46,591 bases of DNA from an uncultured Clostridium sp. (lineage in GTDB: Bacteria; Bacillota; Clostridia; TANB77; CAG-508): contig CAOKPI010000010.1 in assembly GCA_948470605.1 (NCBI GenBank), positions 1-46,591 on the forward strand, written 5' to 3'. The notes under the pieces were generated by a model. The model was not told where the DNA came from. It saw nothing but the letters and a program-made list of their open reading frames with translations, and searched no databases. This document shows, piece after piece, positions 1 through 7,911 of the stretch. The translations under genes were made by a program, and so were the position numbers. Within the stretch, counting starts at the first letter, position 1, and each line of letters opens with the position of its first letter.

Positions 1-164
1 GTTTATGGAAATTATTCCCATATTTCATTTTTTCATAGATTACTTTACACTATCTATTATTTATTCTATTTATATTATATACTTTATTATGCTTTTTTGC
101 AATATTTTTATACAATTTTATATTAATATTATAATTTTGTATAAACAATTTTATTCTTGAATCA

Positions 165-200
165 TAAAAAAAGAACTACTCTTTTTTATTTTAGTAATTC
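165..200 (-). terminator. Probable intrinsic terminator after the PAS gene
   Basis: On the minus strand an 8-bp stem (193-200 with 173-180, one G-U pair) is followed by a run of T at 172-165. It lies about 30 bases past the PAS gene stop. The loop is 12 bases, so stability is moderate. Confidence 0.5.
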
Positions 201-231
201 TCTTAATTCCTTACAATTTATAGTCAAAAAC

Positions 232-579
232 TTACATCTGTAAATTTAATTCAAATCTTTCTATAAATCCTATCCATTCGCCTTTTTCGTTTTTAACTCC
301 TTGCATATATACTCTTTGATTTCTAGCAGTTACACAAACAAAGACTTCTTTTCCATTACTTTTTATTCCTTCATAACCTTTTTTAATTCTTTCAATTGAT
401 TTTTCGTTACTATGACATTCAAATAGACTTTTTCCTATTAAGTTTTTATATCCTCTTTCTTCATAATAATGATATTGTGCATTTTTATTCATAAATCTAA
501 TAATATAATCATTATCTATAAAAACAATAGGATATGGATAGCTATTTAAAATTCCTTTTAACATTTCAATTTCTTCCAC
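232..579 (-). CDS. Small single-domain PAS protein
   Basis: This 115-residue protein looks like one PAS fold and little else. The opening helix is followed by a strand reading PIVFIDNDYIIRFMN, then an N-x-IGKSLFECH segment and a closing FIERFE strand, all usual for PAS sensors. No kinase, GGDEF or DNA-binding domain is attached, so it would have to act through a partner, and the ligand is unknown. The start is GTG at 579, preceded by a clear GGAGG seven bases upstream. It stands alone on the minus strand with a likely terminator after it. The family call is good; the function is not known. Confidence 0.75.
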   Translation of the reverse strand: MEEIEMLKGILNSYPYPIVFIDNDYIIRFMNKNAQYHYYEERGYKNLIGKSLFECHSNEKSIERIKKGYEGIKSNGKEVFVCVTARNQRVYMQGVKNEKGEWIGFIERFELNLQM

Positions 580-659
580 AAATTTTCCTCCTCTATCTTT
601 TATTTCTTATCTTAATCAATCATATTTTAATTATTATATTTCTTCAAATATTTTAAACT

Positions 660-968
660 TTACTTTTCATAGATTACTATACCTGTCTTTTCTATTTCTT
701 TTTCTATTTTTGAATTTTTATCAATTTCTAGCTTTTCAATAACATCAACTTCTTTATCAAGTTTTTCTCTTATTTTATCCACCATAGCAAAAAATTTTAG
801 TCCTCTAATTTTGCCTTTGCTATCAATTAATATATCAATATCACTATTTTTAGTGGGATTATTTTTAGCATATGAACCAAATAATATGGCTTTTTCAACA
901 TCTTTATTAATTAAAATATCTCTTATTATGTTTTTTATATCTTCAATCGAATAGATTTTTGTAGTCAT
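660..968 (-). CDS. Minimal nucleotidyltransferase (MNT/KNTase-type)
   Basis: A 102-residue protein with the polymerase-beta-type nucleotidyltransferase signature: GSYAKNNPTKNSDIDILID supplies the GS motif and the paired aspartates (DxD) that bind metal. A later acidic strand (KEVDVIEK) supplies the third carboxylate. Such minimal NTases often work as antitoxins that AMPylate a HEPN toxin partner, but no HEPN gene is adjacent. The start at 968 is chosen because AAGGAGGAGA sits just before this ATG; the reading frame stays open upstream to 1031 without a ribosome site. A 53-residue ORF lies 67 bases upstream on the same strand and may be cotranscribed. Confidence 0.8.
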   Translation of the reverse strand: MTTKIYSIEDIKNIIRDILINKDVEKAILFGSYAKNNPTKNSDIDILIDSKGKIRGLKFFAMVDKIREKLDKEVDVIEKLEIDKNSKIEKEIEKTGIVIYEK

Positions 969-1035
969 ATTCTTCTCCTCCTTAATTCTTTCTTTTTTAG
1001 TATAGCATAATTTATTTTTAATTACTATCATTTAC

Positions 1036-1197
1036 TTAATTATTTTGTAAATATTCTAAAATTTCATTTTTTACTTGTATCTTTTCTTCATAACTTATAT
1101 CTAACCTCTCAATACTTTCTTTTATTAATAATGCTTTTATAAATGCTAAATTATGTATATACTCTTTGTTATTTTCTGTATTAATTTTTATCTGCAT
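1036..1197 (-). CDS. Small hypothetical protein, 53 residues
   Basis: This short ORF reads MQIKINTENNKEYIHNLAF and ends in EILEYLQNN. It is helical and charged, has no recognisable domain, and is too small for a HEPN toxin. AGAGGTG stands before the ATG at 1197, which supports translation. It sits directly upstream of the minimal nucleotidyltransferase, so the two may form a small operon. Whether it is a partner of the NTase is inference. Confidence 0.55.
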   Translation of the reverse strand: MQIKINTENNKEYIHNLAFIKALLIKESIERLDISYEEKIQVKNEILEYLQNN

Positions 1198-1415
1198 CTT
1201 ACACCTCTTATTTTAAATGTATGCCTACTATTATTTAACTATTCAAATATTGAGGTTAATTTTTTACTAACAACTTTTAGGCATGACTTGACTATATAAC
1301 ACTTTATCATGTTATATTTTGTCCTTCACTATATAAGAGTGCAATTATAAAATGAAAATGGTCTTTTTTTTTAATTTTTATTTTTTCTTCATTCATTTAA
1401 TATTGAGAATGTAAA

Positions 1416-1453
1416 ATACCAAAAGTATAAATTTTAATACCAACTTTTGGTAT
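1416..1453 (-). terminator. Hairpin after the PHP gene
   Basis: An 11-bp perfect inverted repeat (1416-1426 with 1443-1453) lies just downstream of the PHP gene stop on the minus strand. It is followed by a short T-rich stretch, consistent with an intrinsic terminator. Confidence 0.5.
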
Positions 1454-1460
1454 TCTTGTT

Positions 1461-2330
1461 TTATATCCATTCTTTTATTAAATCTTTTGAAATATTCAAA
1501 TTTCCTCTTCCTATACCAATTTCTATATCTGGTTTAGGTTTTCCGTGATAATCACTTCCACCACTAGTATACAAGTTATTTTTTTTAGCATACTCTACTA
1601 AAATATCTTTTTTATTGTCATCTACTGATGAAGGATGAAAACATTCTATTCCATCTAATTTTGTTTCTTTTCTTAAATTATCTATAAACCCAATTGTATC
1701 TTCAAATTTATATTCAAATGGATGAGCTAAAAATGCTTTACCTCCTGCTTGATGAATAATAGCTACAACTTCTTTAGATGAAGGTCTAAATTCAATATGG
1801 TTCATAAAATAGCTACTATTAGGATTTGATAAACCTTTTCTATAAAATATTCCCATTGATTTTGTAAATTCACCTAATATTTCATAATTTTCTTTGTGTC
1901 TCATTAACTCTGCATAAATTAATGGTTCTGTAAATTGATTTGTTTTTTTAGGCTTTTCTATTTTGGTTTCATCGTATTTAAGTCCATGTTTATCACATAT
2001 ATCCAACAATCTTTTATAAAATATTTCCTGTTGTTCTCTTAATTTTTCCTCTGAGTAATATTTTTTACACCATTCATTAATAATATCTGTATCTACATTA
2101 TATCCTAATATTTCAATATTTCTTCCTTGTGACACAGCATTTTGTTCTGTTCCTCTAATAATTCTACCTGTAAAAATACTTTCCTTCATTGCTTTATCAT
2201 TATATTGTTTACAGGTGTTATGATCTGTTATTGAAATATATTCTAATTTTCTTTCTTCACACATATTTAGTATCTCTTCTACGCTCTTATCTCCATCTGA
2301 ATAAGTGGTATGCATATGTAAATCTACCAT
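1461..2330 (-). CDS. PHP-domain phosphoesterase (TrpH/RNase AM-like)
   Basis: A 289-residue metal-dependent phosphoesterase of the PHP family. The N-terminal DLHMHTTYSDG carries the first HxH metal motif, followed by ITDHNT. Later metal ligands are the histidine in FLAHPFEY and the C-terminal GGSDYHG. This order matches PHP proteins related to E. coli TrpH/YciV, which act on 3',5'-nucleotide phosphates or RNA 5' ends. The family length is about 280-290, so the gene is intact. GAGGAGAAAATT precedes the ATG. The substrate here is not known. Its only CGG trinucleotides straddle codons. Confidence 0.8.
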   Translation of the reverse strand: MVDLHMHTTYSDGDKSVEEILNMCEERKLEYISITDHNTCKQYNDKAMKESIFTGRIIRGTEQNAVSQGRNIEILGYNVDTDIINEWCKKYYSEEKLREQQEIFYKRLLDICDKHGLKYDETKIEKPKKTNQFTEPLIYAELMRHKENYEILGEFTKSMGIFYRKGLSNPNSSYFMNHIEFRPSSKEVVAIIHQAGGKAFLAHPFEYKFEDTIGFIDNLRKETKLDGIECFHPSSVDDNKKDILVEYAKKNNLYTSGGSDYHGKPKPDIEIGIGRGNLNISKDLIKEWI

Positions 2331-2785
2331 AATTTTCTCCTCTTTTTCATCAAATTTATGTAATCATTTTATCATATTTTTTAATTTACTCAATAAAATT
2401 ATGGTAATTTATAAACTTTCTATATTACTGATTGACAGAATTGTTATTATAATTATTTTTATTAATATTATTATTATTTCCTTGTAAATTTTACACCTCT
2501 ATAACTGTATTTTTTACTATTCCAGAACTGTAATTTTTACAATTCTAAATGTCTAAATTTTTACTATAACATTTTCGCACACTTATAGTATTTAATCAAT
2601 TATAGTATAGTTTCATATAGAGACAAAAATAGTCCACTATTTTTACAAGAAGAGAGCGAGCCACAAATCGCCCTCATACAACTTAAAAACGAAGTTTTTA
2701 ACGGGTGCACTATAAGAAGATTGGGGGCAAATGTGAGTCATCTTTTTTGACTATTCTTTTTACTATACAGTTCTATTTTTATTTT
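2331..2785. other. Intergenic region with a cluster of hairpins
   Basis: About 450 bases without a convincing gene. The left part (to about 2600) is plain AT-rich sequence with short repeated motifs resembling AACTGTATTTTTTAC. The right part is richer in GC and holds four stem-loops in a row: 2625-2644 (9-bp perfect stem), 2652-2675 (8 bp with one wobble), 2683-2701 (8-bp perfect stem with GAA loop) and 2736-2752 (5 bp). This could be a small RNA or the end of a degraded mobile element. I cannot tell which. Confidence 0.45.
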
Positions 2786-3028
2786 CTATAATTCAAGTTC
2801 TTCTTCCCTATTAACATGCTTTTTAGATTTTCTTTTTGCATTTTTATTTTCACTTTTTACTACTGTCTTATTCATTTTATAATTAGCTTGTCCCTTCAAA
2901 ATAATTGTTTCATTCAATATTCCTTTGTTTTTAATCTTAGAAAATACCTTTGCAATATCTTCACAAGTAACATGATAATTTTCTATTTTTACTTGATTTT
3001 TCAATATTTCTTCCTTTTTAGGGAATGC
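2786..3028 (-). other. Orphan reading frame joined to the broken binding-protein gene
   Basis: About 80 codons in another frame follow directly after the stop of the truncated ABC binding protein and end in a charged tail (KRKSKKHVNREEELEL). The sequence does not look like the missing part of a THI5/NMT1-type binding protein. There is no good ribosome site for an independent start. It may be the 3' tail of an unrelated gene brought in by a deletion or insertion, or it may be an assembly join. I do not recognise the family. Confidence 0.35.
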
Positions 3029-3030
3029 TG

Positions 3031-3279
3031 TCAGCAAGGATGGGGTGTTTCTGCTCCTTGCCCAGTTGTTAATTCTATATCCATTCCATTTTCTTTAAAA
3101 TATCCATTATTGATAGCCACATATTGTGGTGCATAAAAAACAGAGCGGGTTACCTCATTTACTTTTATTGTCTTCAAACCTTGATTATTTTTATTTCTCT
3201 GGTTTATAATTGTTCCTACTATGCTAAATAACATCGCAAGAATTACTATAATTACAATTATAAAAAATTTCTTTTTCAA
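3031..3279 (-). pseudogene. Truncated ABC substrate-binding protein (NMT1/THI5-like)
   Basis: The N-terminus has a signal or anchor segment (KKKFFIIVIIVILAML). It continues into the typical opening of SsuA/ThiY-type binding proteins: VNEVTRSVFYAPQYVAINNGYF, then GMDIELTTGQGAE. The reading frame then stops after about 82 residues where the family continues to about 320. There is no CGG at the break, so this is not one of the CGG frameshift cases. The likely start is the TTG at 3279, seven bases after GGAGG. It follows the permease gene and a REP pair in the same operon. The importer as encoded here would lack its capture protein. Confidence 0.7.
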
Positions 3280-3309
3280 ATTCCTTCCTCCTTTTATCAT
3301 GATTTTATA

Positions 3310-3428
3310 AGATGGAGATGATTTTGGGGACGGAGGAAAAAATCATGATGGATTTTTGATATATTGATTTAACTATTAATATAAACGAATCATGATTTTT
3401 TCCTCCGTCCCCAAAATCATCTCCATCT
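3310..3428. repeat. REP-like palindromic pair, family A, copy 1
   Basis: A perfect 40-base inverted repeat, 3310-3349 against 3389-3428, flanks a 39-base spacer. The core reads GATTTTGGGGACGGAGG and ends AAAAAATCATG. The same core recurs as a 29-base perfect pair at 28064-28142 and as a single arm at 25414-25445. It lies between the permease and binding-protein genes of one operon. Confidence 0.85.
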
Positions 3429-3436
3429 CAAAATCA

Positions 3437-4247
3437 TTATTTGAATTTTTTTGCGTGTAGGATAAATTTTTCTAAGAGTAGTACAGCTGCATACATGATG
3501 CCAGCTACAATACCTAATATAATTACACTTGCCATAACCAAGTCTAATTTAAACACTTGCCCTCCATAGACAATTAAATATCCCAGTCCTGCCTTGGACA
3601 CTAGAAATTCTCCCGAGATAACGCCTACTAACGAAAGTCCTATATTGACTTTTAATGAGTTAATAAAGGTAGAAAGATTAGCTGGTATTACAATTTTTGT
3701 TAATATTTGAATCTTGCTTGCTTTAAAAGTTTTTGCCATTTTAATGACTTCTTGGTCTGTTTTTAAAAATCCATTTAGATTTTCCAAAATTGTTACAATT
3801 AAAGCAATAGCCACTGCCATTACAATAATTGCTGGCATTCCTGCTCCCACCCATATAATAATAACTGGTCCGCAAAGCCACTTTTGGTAAGCTATTTAAT
3901 ACTACCAAATAAGGCTCTGCCACTTTTGATAGAAAATTTGACCACCATAGAATAATAGCAATGATAATACCTAATCCAGTACCAAGTAAAAAACCAACTA
4001 CAGTTTCATATACTGTAACGCCAATATGTTTCATCAAATCATTGGAACTTAGATTCGTAAAAGTTTCCCATATTCTACTAGGTTGGCTCATAATAAAACT
4101 ATCTATTATTTTTTGATTGGCTAGTATCTCCCATACAGCAAGAAATCCTACTAATATGGCAATTTGTGTTAACCATACCATATATTGTTTATATTTTTTA
4201 TTTTTTAAATATTGTTTTCTTTCTTTTGAAATTAGTTGTTTATTCAT
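3437..4247 (-). CDS. ABC importer permease (SsuC/ThiX-like), read through a CGG +1 shift
   Basis: Inner-membrane permease of a sulfonate, nitrate or thiamine-precursor type importer, with about six membrane spans. The first frame (4247 down to 3873) gives 125 residues ending LNSLPKVAL. The zero-frame codon at 3872-3870 is CGG. Skipping its C reads GGA and continues GPVIIIWVGAGMPAII, the conserved permease loop that contacts the ATPase, through 3437. The joined product is 269 residues, normal for the family, while either half alone would be non-functional. The start overlaps the ATPase gene stop by 8 bases, indicating translational coupling. Conventional annotation would call it a frameshifted pseudogene. 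Confidence 0.85.
3869..3872 (-). other. CGGA +1 frameshift site in the ABC permease
   Basis: The zero-frame context is TTG CGG ACC. Dropping the C at 3872 gives TTG GGA CCA (Leu-Gly-Pro), matching the expected permease loop. The downstream frame is exactly that of the open frame ending at 3437. Confidence 0.8.
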
Positions 4248-5007
4248 CGACTCCTAGCTCCTTCCATAAAGTATTGAAATATTGGCTAAAGGTAGGTTTT
4301 TCTCTACAATTAATTGGATTTCTATTTTCCATATCAAATTCAATTTTATGAATATCCTTTACGGTTCCCGGTCTAGCATTTAATACAACGACTCGATCCG
4401 ACATGCTAATAGCTTCTGAAATGTCATGTGTCACCATAAGAGCAGTAATTCCTTCCTTTCGTAAAATGTTATAAATATCATTGGTCACCATGATTCTAGT
4501 TTGATAGTCTAGTGCTGAAAAAGCTTCATCTAATAATAAGATTTTGGGTTTGACTGCCAATGTTCTAATAAGGGCTACTCTTTGTCTCATACCTCCTGAT
4601 AATTCAGATGGATATTTATCTTTAAAGTCATATAAATCATATTTTTTCAATAATTCCTCTACATAGGCTTTTGCTTCTTTGTTCTTTTTTCCTTTTATTT
4701 CTAATCCAAACATGGTATTACTTAATATGGTTTTCCATTCTAATAAGCAGTCTCTTTGTAGCATATAACCTACTTTAGGTGATATGCCTTCCACTTTTTC
4801 TCCTTCTATGTAGATTTCTCCTGATGTTTTGTCTTCTAGACCTGCTATAATAGATAAAAGAGTAGATTTTCCACATCCACTTGGCCCTATGATACTTACA
4901 AATTCTCCTTTTTTGACTCTTAAATTGATATTTTGAATGGCTAGTATTTCGCCTTCTTTGTTTTGGTATTTTTTGGTTACATTTTTCACTTCTAGTATTT
5001 TTTCCAT
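4240..5007 (-). CDS. ABC importer ATPase (SsuB/TauB-like)
   Basis: A 255-residue nucleotide-binding subunit. Walker A is GPSGCGKST, the signature is LSGGMRQRVALIR, Walker B is ILLLDEAFSALD, and the H-loop is VTHDISEA. It drives import through the permease encoded just downstream. The start at 5007 is fixed by AAGGAGGAAAACA before the ATG; the frame is open to 5025 without reason to use it. Its two CGG trinucleotides straddle codons. The transported compound is unknown: sulfonates, pyrimidine precursors and related solutes are all possible for this family. Confidence 0.88.
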   Translation of the reverse strand: MEKILEVKNVTKKYQNKEGEILAIQNINLRVKKGEFVSIIGPSGCGKSTLLSIIAGLEDKTSGEIYIEGEKVEGISPKVGYMLQRDCLLEWKTILSNTMFGLEIKGKKNKEAKAYVEELLKKYDLYDFKDKYPSELSGGMRQRVALIRTLAVKPKILLLDEAFSALDYQTRIMVTNDIYNILRKEGITALMVTHDISEAISMSDRVVVLNARPGTVKDIHKIEFDMENRNPINCREKPTFSQYFNTLWKELGVDE

Positions 5008-5102
5008 TGTTTTCCTCCTTGTCATTTATCCTAATATATTTTATGTTAAATTAACAAAATGAGTTCTTACCATATAAAAAACGAATTCCTCCTACTAGGA
5101 TA

Positions 5103-5139
5103 AATCGTTGTCAAAATCTTTGATTTTGTGCCAACGATT
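5103..5139. repeat. Two-tier hairpin in the leader of the ABC operon
   Basis: An outer 8-bp stem (5103-5110 with 5132-5139) encloses an inner stem CAAAATC/GATTTTG. It lies about 95 bases upstream of the ATPase start on the minus strand, beyond the terminator of the preceding gene. It does not match a TPP or SAM riboswitch. It may be a REP-like relic. Confidence 0.45.
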
Positions 5140-5167
5140 ATATGTGTAACAAACTTTCTTACAATAT

Positions 5168-5192
5168 AAAAAAACAGACCTAGTTTGGTCTG
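5168..5192 (-). terminator. Intrinsic terminator of the Rpn-family gene
   Basis: A perfect 6-bp stem CAGACC/GGTCTG with a 6-base loop is followed on the minus strand by seven T, ten bases past the stop of the Rpn-like gene. Confidence 0.8.
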
Positions 5193-5201
5193 CTAATTTG
5201 C

Positions 5202-6206
5202 TTATCCTGCTGTTGCCAATTCTTCTTTTATTTTTTCTAATTCTTCTTTTTTAATTTTAGTTGTCTGTAATATGATTTTTTCATCTAGCTTTATACTCAT
5301 CATATTTTTGGCAATTTCCTTTTGACTTTCCTTTCGTATACGCCTATGATTTTCCGCCCTCATTTTGTTTATTAAACTTTCTAGTCTATCCATCTCTTTT
5401 TCACCTACCTTTCTTTCTATTTTTTCTAATAATTTTTGCTGTATTTCTTCTTCTAATGTATCTTCCAATAAATAGCTTATAATATTAACGAATTCTTCCA
5501 ATATTTTTTTATTTTGAGTGGATTGAATAATAATTTCTAAATTCTCAACTAATTCCTCACTACTTTGCGCTTTTTCAAGAAACATGATATAACCAAACAT
5601 AGAATTTTTTTGTAATAACATCTGTTTTGGAAGCTTGTTAATATCAATAAAATTATATTCTAACTCTATTTGATATCTTTCAAACACATAATCTCCAATC
5701 TGTTTTTCTCGGAAATTTCTTGGCATTTTCCATTTTTGGTTTCCTGTGTAAATAACAATGGGAACGATAATTGGATATCTTGTATTTTTTCCAATCTTTT
5801 TATTTCGACTCCATTCTTGCATAATATCTAAGCAGTAATTTAACATTCTGTAGGGCATATTGTAATCTATGGTAGATTGATGTTCAATTAAGAAAAAAAT
5901 CTCTTGATTCTTTAGCTTATATACTAAATCTGCTTCTTTTGATTTATATTTTTTAGTAATATAACTATTGGTATAGCGAATTAATTCCTCCTCTTTAACT
6001 TTCTCTCTTGGTACAACAAACTGATTAATAAATTGTGTAGCCTCTTCTTTATCCTGTAATATGTTTTTAATTAATTTATCATGTGAATATTTTTTTTCCA
6101 CTTGATTTAAGTTATATTTTGCACTTTCTTCTGCTAATTGCATAACCGCGTTTAATCTTAATGTATGAATACATTTTATATATTGTCCATAAGTAAAAAC
6201 CTTCAA
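5202..6206 (-). CDS. Rpn/YhgA-family PD-(D/E)XK nuclease (transposase-like)
   Basis: A 334-residue protein of the Rpn family, annotated elsewhere as a recombination-promoting nuclease or putative transposase. The family signatures are present: HDKLIKNIL near residue 42, then EADLVYKLKNQEIFFLIEHQ with the catalytic D...ExxQ-type core, followed by MPYRMLNYCLDIM. The C-terminal third is charged and helical (KIERKVGEKEMDRLESLINK). The start is TTG at 6206, seven bases after AGGAGG. Rpn proteins are related to restriction-type nucleases and tend to move horizontally. No terminal repeats flank the gene here. Confidence 0.82.
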   Translation of the reverse strand: MKVFTYGQYIKCIHTLRLNAVMQLAEESAKYNLNQVEKKYSHDKLIKNILQDKEEATQFINQFVVPREKVKEEELIRYTNSYITKKYKSKEADLVYKLKNQEIFFLIEHQSTIDYNMPYRMLNYCLDIMQEWSRNKKIGKNTRYPIIVPIVIYTGNQKWKMPRNFREKQIGDYVFERYQIELEYNFIDINKLPKQMLLQKNSMFGYIMFLEKAQSSEELVENLEIIIQSTQNKKILEEFVNIISYLLEDTLEEEIQQKLLEKIERKVGEKEMDRLESLINKMRAENHRRIRKESQKEIAKNMMSIKLDEKIILQTTKIKKEELEKIKEELATAG

Positions 6207-6394
6207 TATGATTCCTCCTATATTTTATCTTATTTTTATTTCATTGTCAAGTTTGATAAATAGGTAAATTTGTTTTTTTGTCTTTTGTTCTTTTTTATGG
6301 AAAATTTGTTACTAATTTGGAATTAAATTTTGAATTAAATTTTTTGATGTATTTTTTGCTAGATATGAAAACTAATTAGTATTAAAACATCAAA

Positions 6395-6430
6395 TAGGAA
6401 GAATTGCAACCCTTTCTACAAATCTTCCTA
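6395..6430 (-). terminator. Possible terminator after trmL
   Basis: An 8-bp perfect stem, 6395-6402 with 6423-6430, with a 20-base loop, lies about 30 bases past the trmL stop. The T tract is weak. The rest of 6207-6462 is AT-rich with nothing else recognised. Confidence 0.4.
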
Positions 6431-6462
6431 TCTTTTGACATTATTTCTATAATTTCTACTTT

Positions 6463-6963
6463 TTATTTATCAAAATAACGACTAATTTCTTCTAATCCCT
6501 CAAAATTTTTCTGTCGATAAACATCGTATACAACAATATTAACAGAATTAGCAAGATTTAAGGATCTTAATGTCGGTCTCATTGGAATGCGAATCGTTTT
6601 ATCGATATATTTATGTAACAAATTCTCTGGTAAGCCTTTTGTTTCCTTACCAAACAACAAAAATATCTCCTCTTTATCTTTATAATTAGGAGCTGAATAA
6701 ATCTGTTTTCCCTTTGTTGTCACAAAAAACATCTCATTTTCTTCTGGTTTATATTTCTCTAAAAACTCCTCTAAGGATTTATGCTCCTCTATTTCTACCT
6801 TATCCCAATAATCCAATCCAGCCCTTTTAACAGCCTTATCTGACACGTCAAATCCCAACGGATGTACTAAATGCAATTTAGCTCCTGTTGCTGCACAAGT
6901 CCTTGCTATATTTCCTGTATTTTGTGGTATCTCTGGTTGCACCATAACAACATGTATTTTCAC
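6463..6963 (-). CDS. trmL: tRNA (cytidine(34)-2'-O)-methyltransferase
   Basis: A 166-residue SPOUT methyltransferase that adds a 2'-O-methyl group to the wobble base of tRNA-Leu isoacceptors. Seen are VQPEIPQNTGNIARTCAATG at the N-terminus, then LLFGKETKGLP, and the knot region IRIPMRPTLRSLNLANSVNI, in the order typical for TrmL. The start is GTG at 6963, with AGAGGG upstream. It follows a second SpoU-type methyltransferase gene at 73 bases and is probably in the mfd operon. Wobble-base modification is of interest here because decoding at CGG appears altered, but TrmL itself acts on leucine tRNA. Confidence 0.92.
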   Translation of the reverse strand: MKIHVVMVQPEIPQNTGNIARTCAATGAKLHLVHPLGFDVSDKAVKRAGLDYWDKVEIEEHKSLEEFLEKYKPEENEMFFVTTKGKQIYSAPNYKDKEEIFLLFGKETKGLPENLLHKYIDKTIRIPMRPTLRSLNLANSVNIVVYDVYRQKNFEGLEEISRYFDK

Positions 6964-7036
6964 TTTTATTCCCTCTTTCTTTTATCCTGGCGAGTTTGTA
7001 CTTGTGGTGAGTTTGTGCCTGTACTAAAGTCGCCAT

Positions 7037-7828
7037 TTAGTTTAACTGCTTTTGTCTTACATATTCATATAATATAATTCCTGTCGCCACAGAAGCATTC
7101 AAGCTTTCTGTTCTTCCCAGCATTAGTATTTTTATTTTTTCATCAGCAAACTCTTGAATCTCTTTTTCCACTCCATTTGCTTCATTCCCAATAATAATTA
7201 CTTTTTTATGATAGTCAACATCATAAATTGTATTTTCTGTTTGTAAAGAAGACACCATAATTTTAAATTTATGTTTTTTGATTTCTTTTAGCATTTGTTT
7301 TAAATCTTCACATTCTATGATTTTCACTCGGAAAATAGCTCCCATTGTAGAACGTACTACTTTGGGATTGTAAGCATCTGCCGTTCCTTTCGATACTAGT
7401 ATTTGTGTTAACCCTATACTATCAACAGTTCTTAAAATAGCTCCTAAATTTCCTGGGTCTTGTATATCATTTAATGCTACAATCAAATCTTGTGTGTAAT
7501 CCATTTGTGTATTAGCACTTGTTTTTTCTATAACTGCTAAAATCCCTTGTGGTGTCTGCACTTCTGATAAATACTTAAAGATTTTTTGTGTCACATAAAT
7601 ACATTCATACTTAGCAATCTCATACATTAGGTCTTTGGGTATTGCTTCATTTCTCTCACAATCATCACACAAAATGATTTGTTTAATTGGTGCCTTTTCT
7701 TGTACTGCTTCTGCCACTAATTTAATTCCCTCTATCACATATTCATGATTGATATCTCGATATTTCTTATCTTTAAGCTTTTTCACATGCTTGATAAACT
7801 CATTCTCTTTACTGGTTATTCTTTGCAT
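7037..7828 (-). CDS. SpoU/TrmH-family RNA 2'-O-methyltransferase
   Basis: A 263-residue RNA methyltransferase with an N-terminal substrate-binding region (KHVKKLKDKKYRD, EGIKLVAEA) and a C-terminal SPOUT knot. The knot motifs are ALNDIQDPGNLGAILRTVDS, VRSTMGAIFR, VIIIGNEANGVEKE and ESLNASVATGI. These match the 23S rRNA methylating branch (RlmB/TsnR-like). The exact target nucleotide cannot be read from sequence. It lies between mfd and trmL, all on the minus strand with short gaps. Confidence 0.88.
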   Translation of the reverse strand: MQRITSKENEFIKHVKKLKDKKYRDINHEYVIEGIKLVAEAVQEKAPIKQIILCDDCERNEAIPKDLMYEIAKYECIYVTQKIFKYLSEVQTPQGILAVIEKTSANTQMDYTQDLIVALNDIQDPGNLGAILRTVDSIGLTQILVSKGTADAYNPKVVRSTMGAIFRVKIIECEDLKQMLKEIKKHKFKIMVSSLQTENTIYDVDYHKKVIIIGNEANGVEKEIQEFADEKIKILMLGRTESLNASVATGIILYEYVRQKQLN

Positions 7829-7887
7829 ACTCTTCTCCTTTGCTAGTTAAGTACTTAACTCTCTTTTCTACTTGCTCTAAAATTTAA

Positions 7888-7899
7888 CCTGTCCCCAAA
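7888..7899. repeat. Single GGGGACAGG core just past mfd
   Basis: The minus strand reads TTTGGGGACAGG within 25 bases of the mfd stop. It shares the core of the REP families at 23026-23144 and 24443-24562 but has no paired arm. Confidence 0.4.
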
Positions 7900-7911
7900 C
7901 ACACCCCAAAG

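Noticed and set aside
2786..3279. A seventh CGG frameshift in the binding-protein gene
   Set aside because: There is no CGG near the break, and the following frame does not resemble the family, so this is a real truncation or a different event.
5008..5167. TPP riboswitch upstream of the ThiXYZ/Ssu-like operon
   Set aside because: No CTGAGA or ACCTGATC-type motifs; only a simple two-tier hairpin is present.
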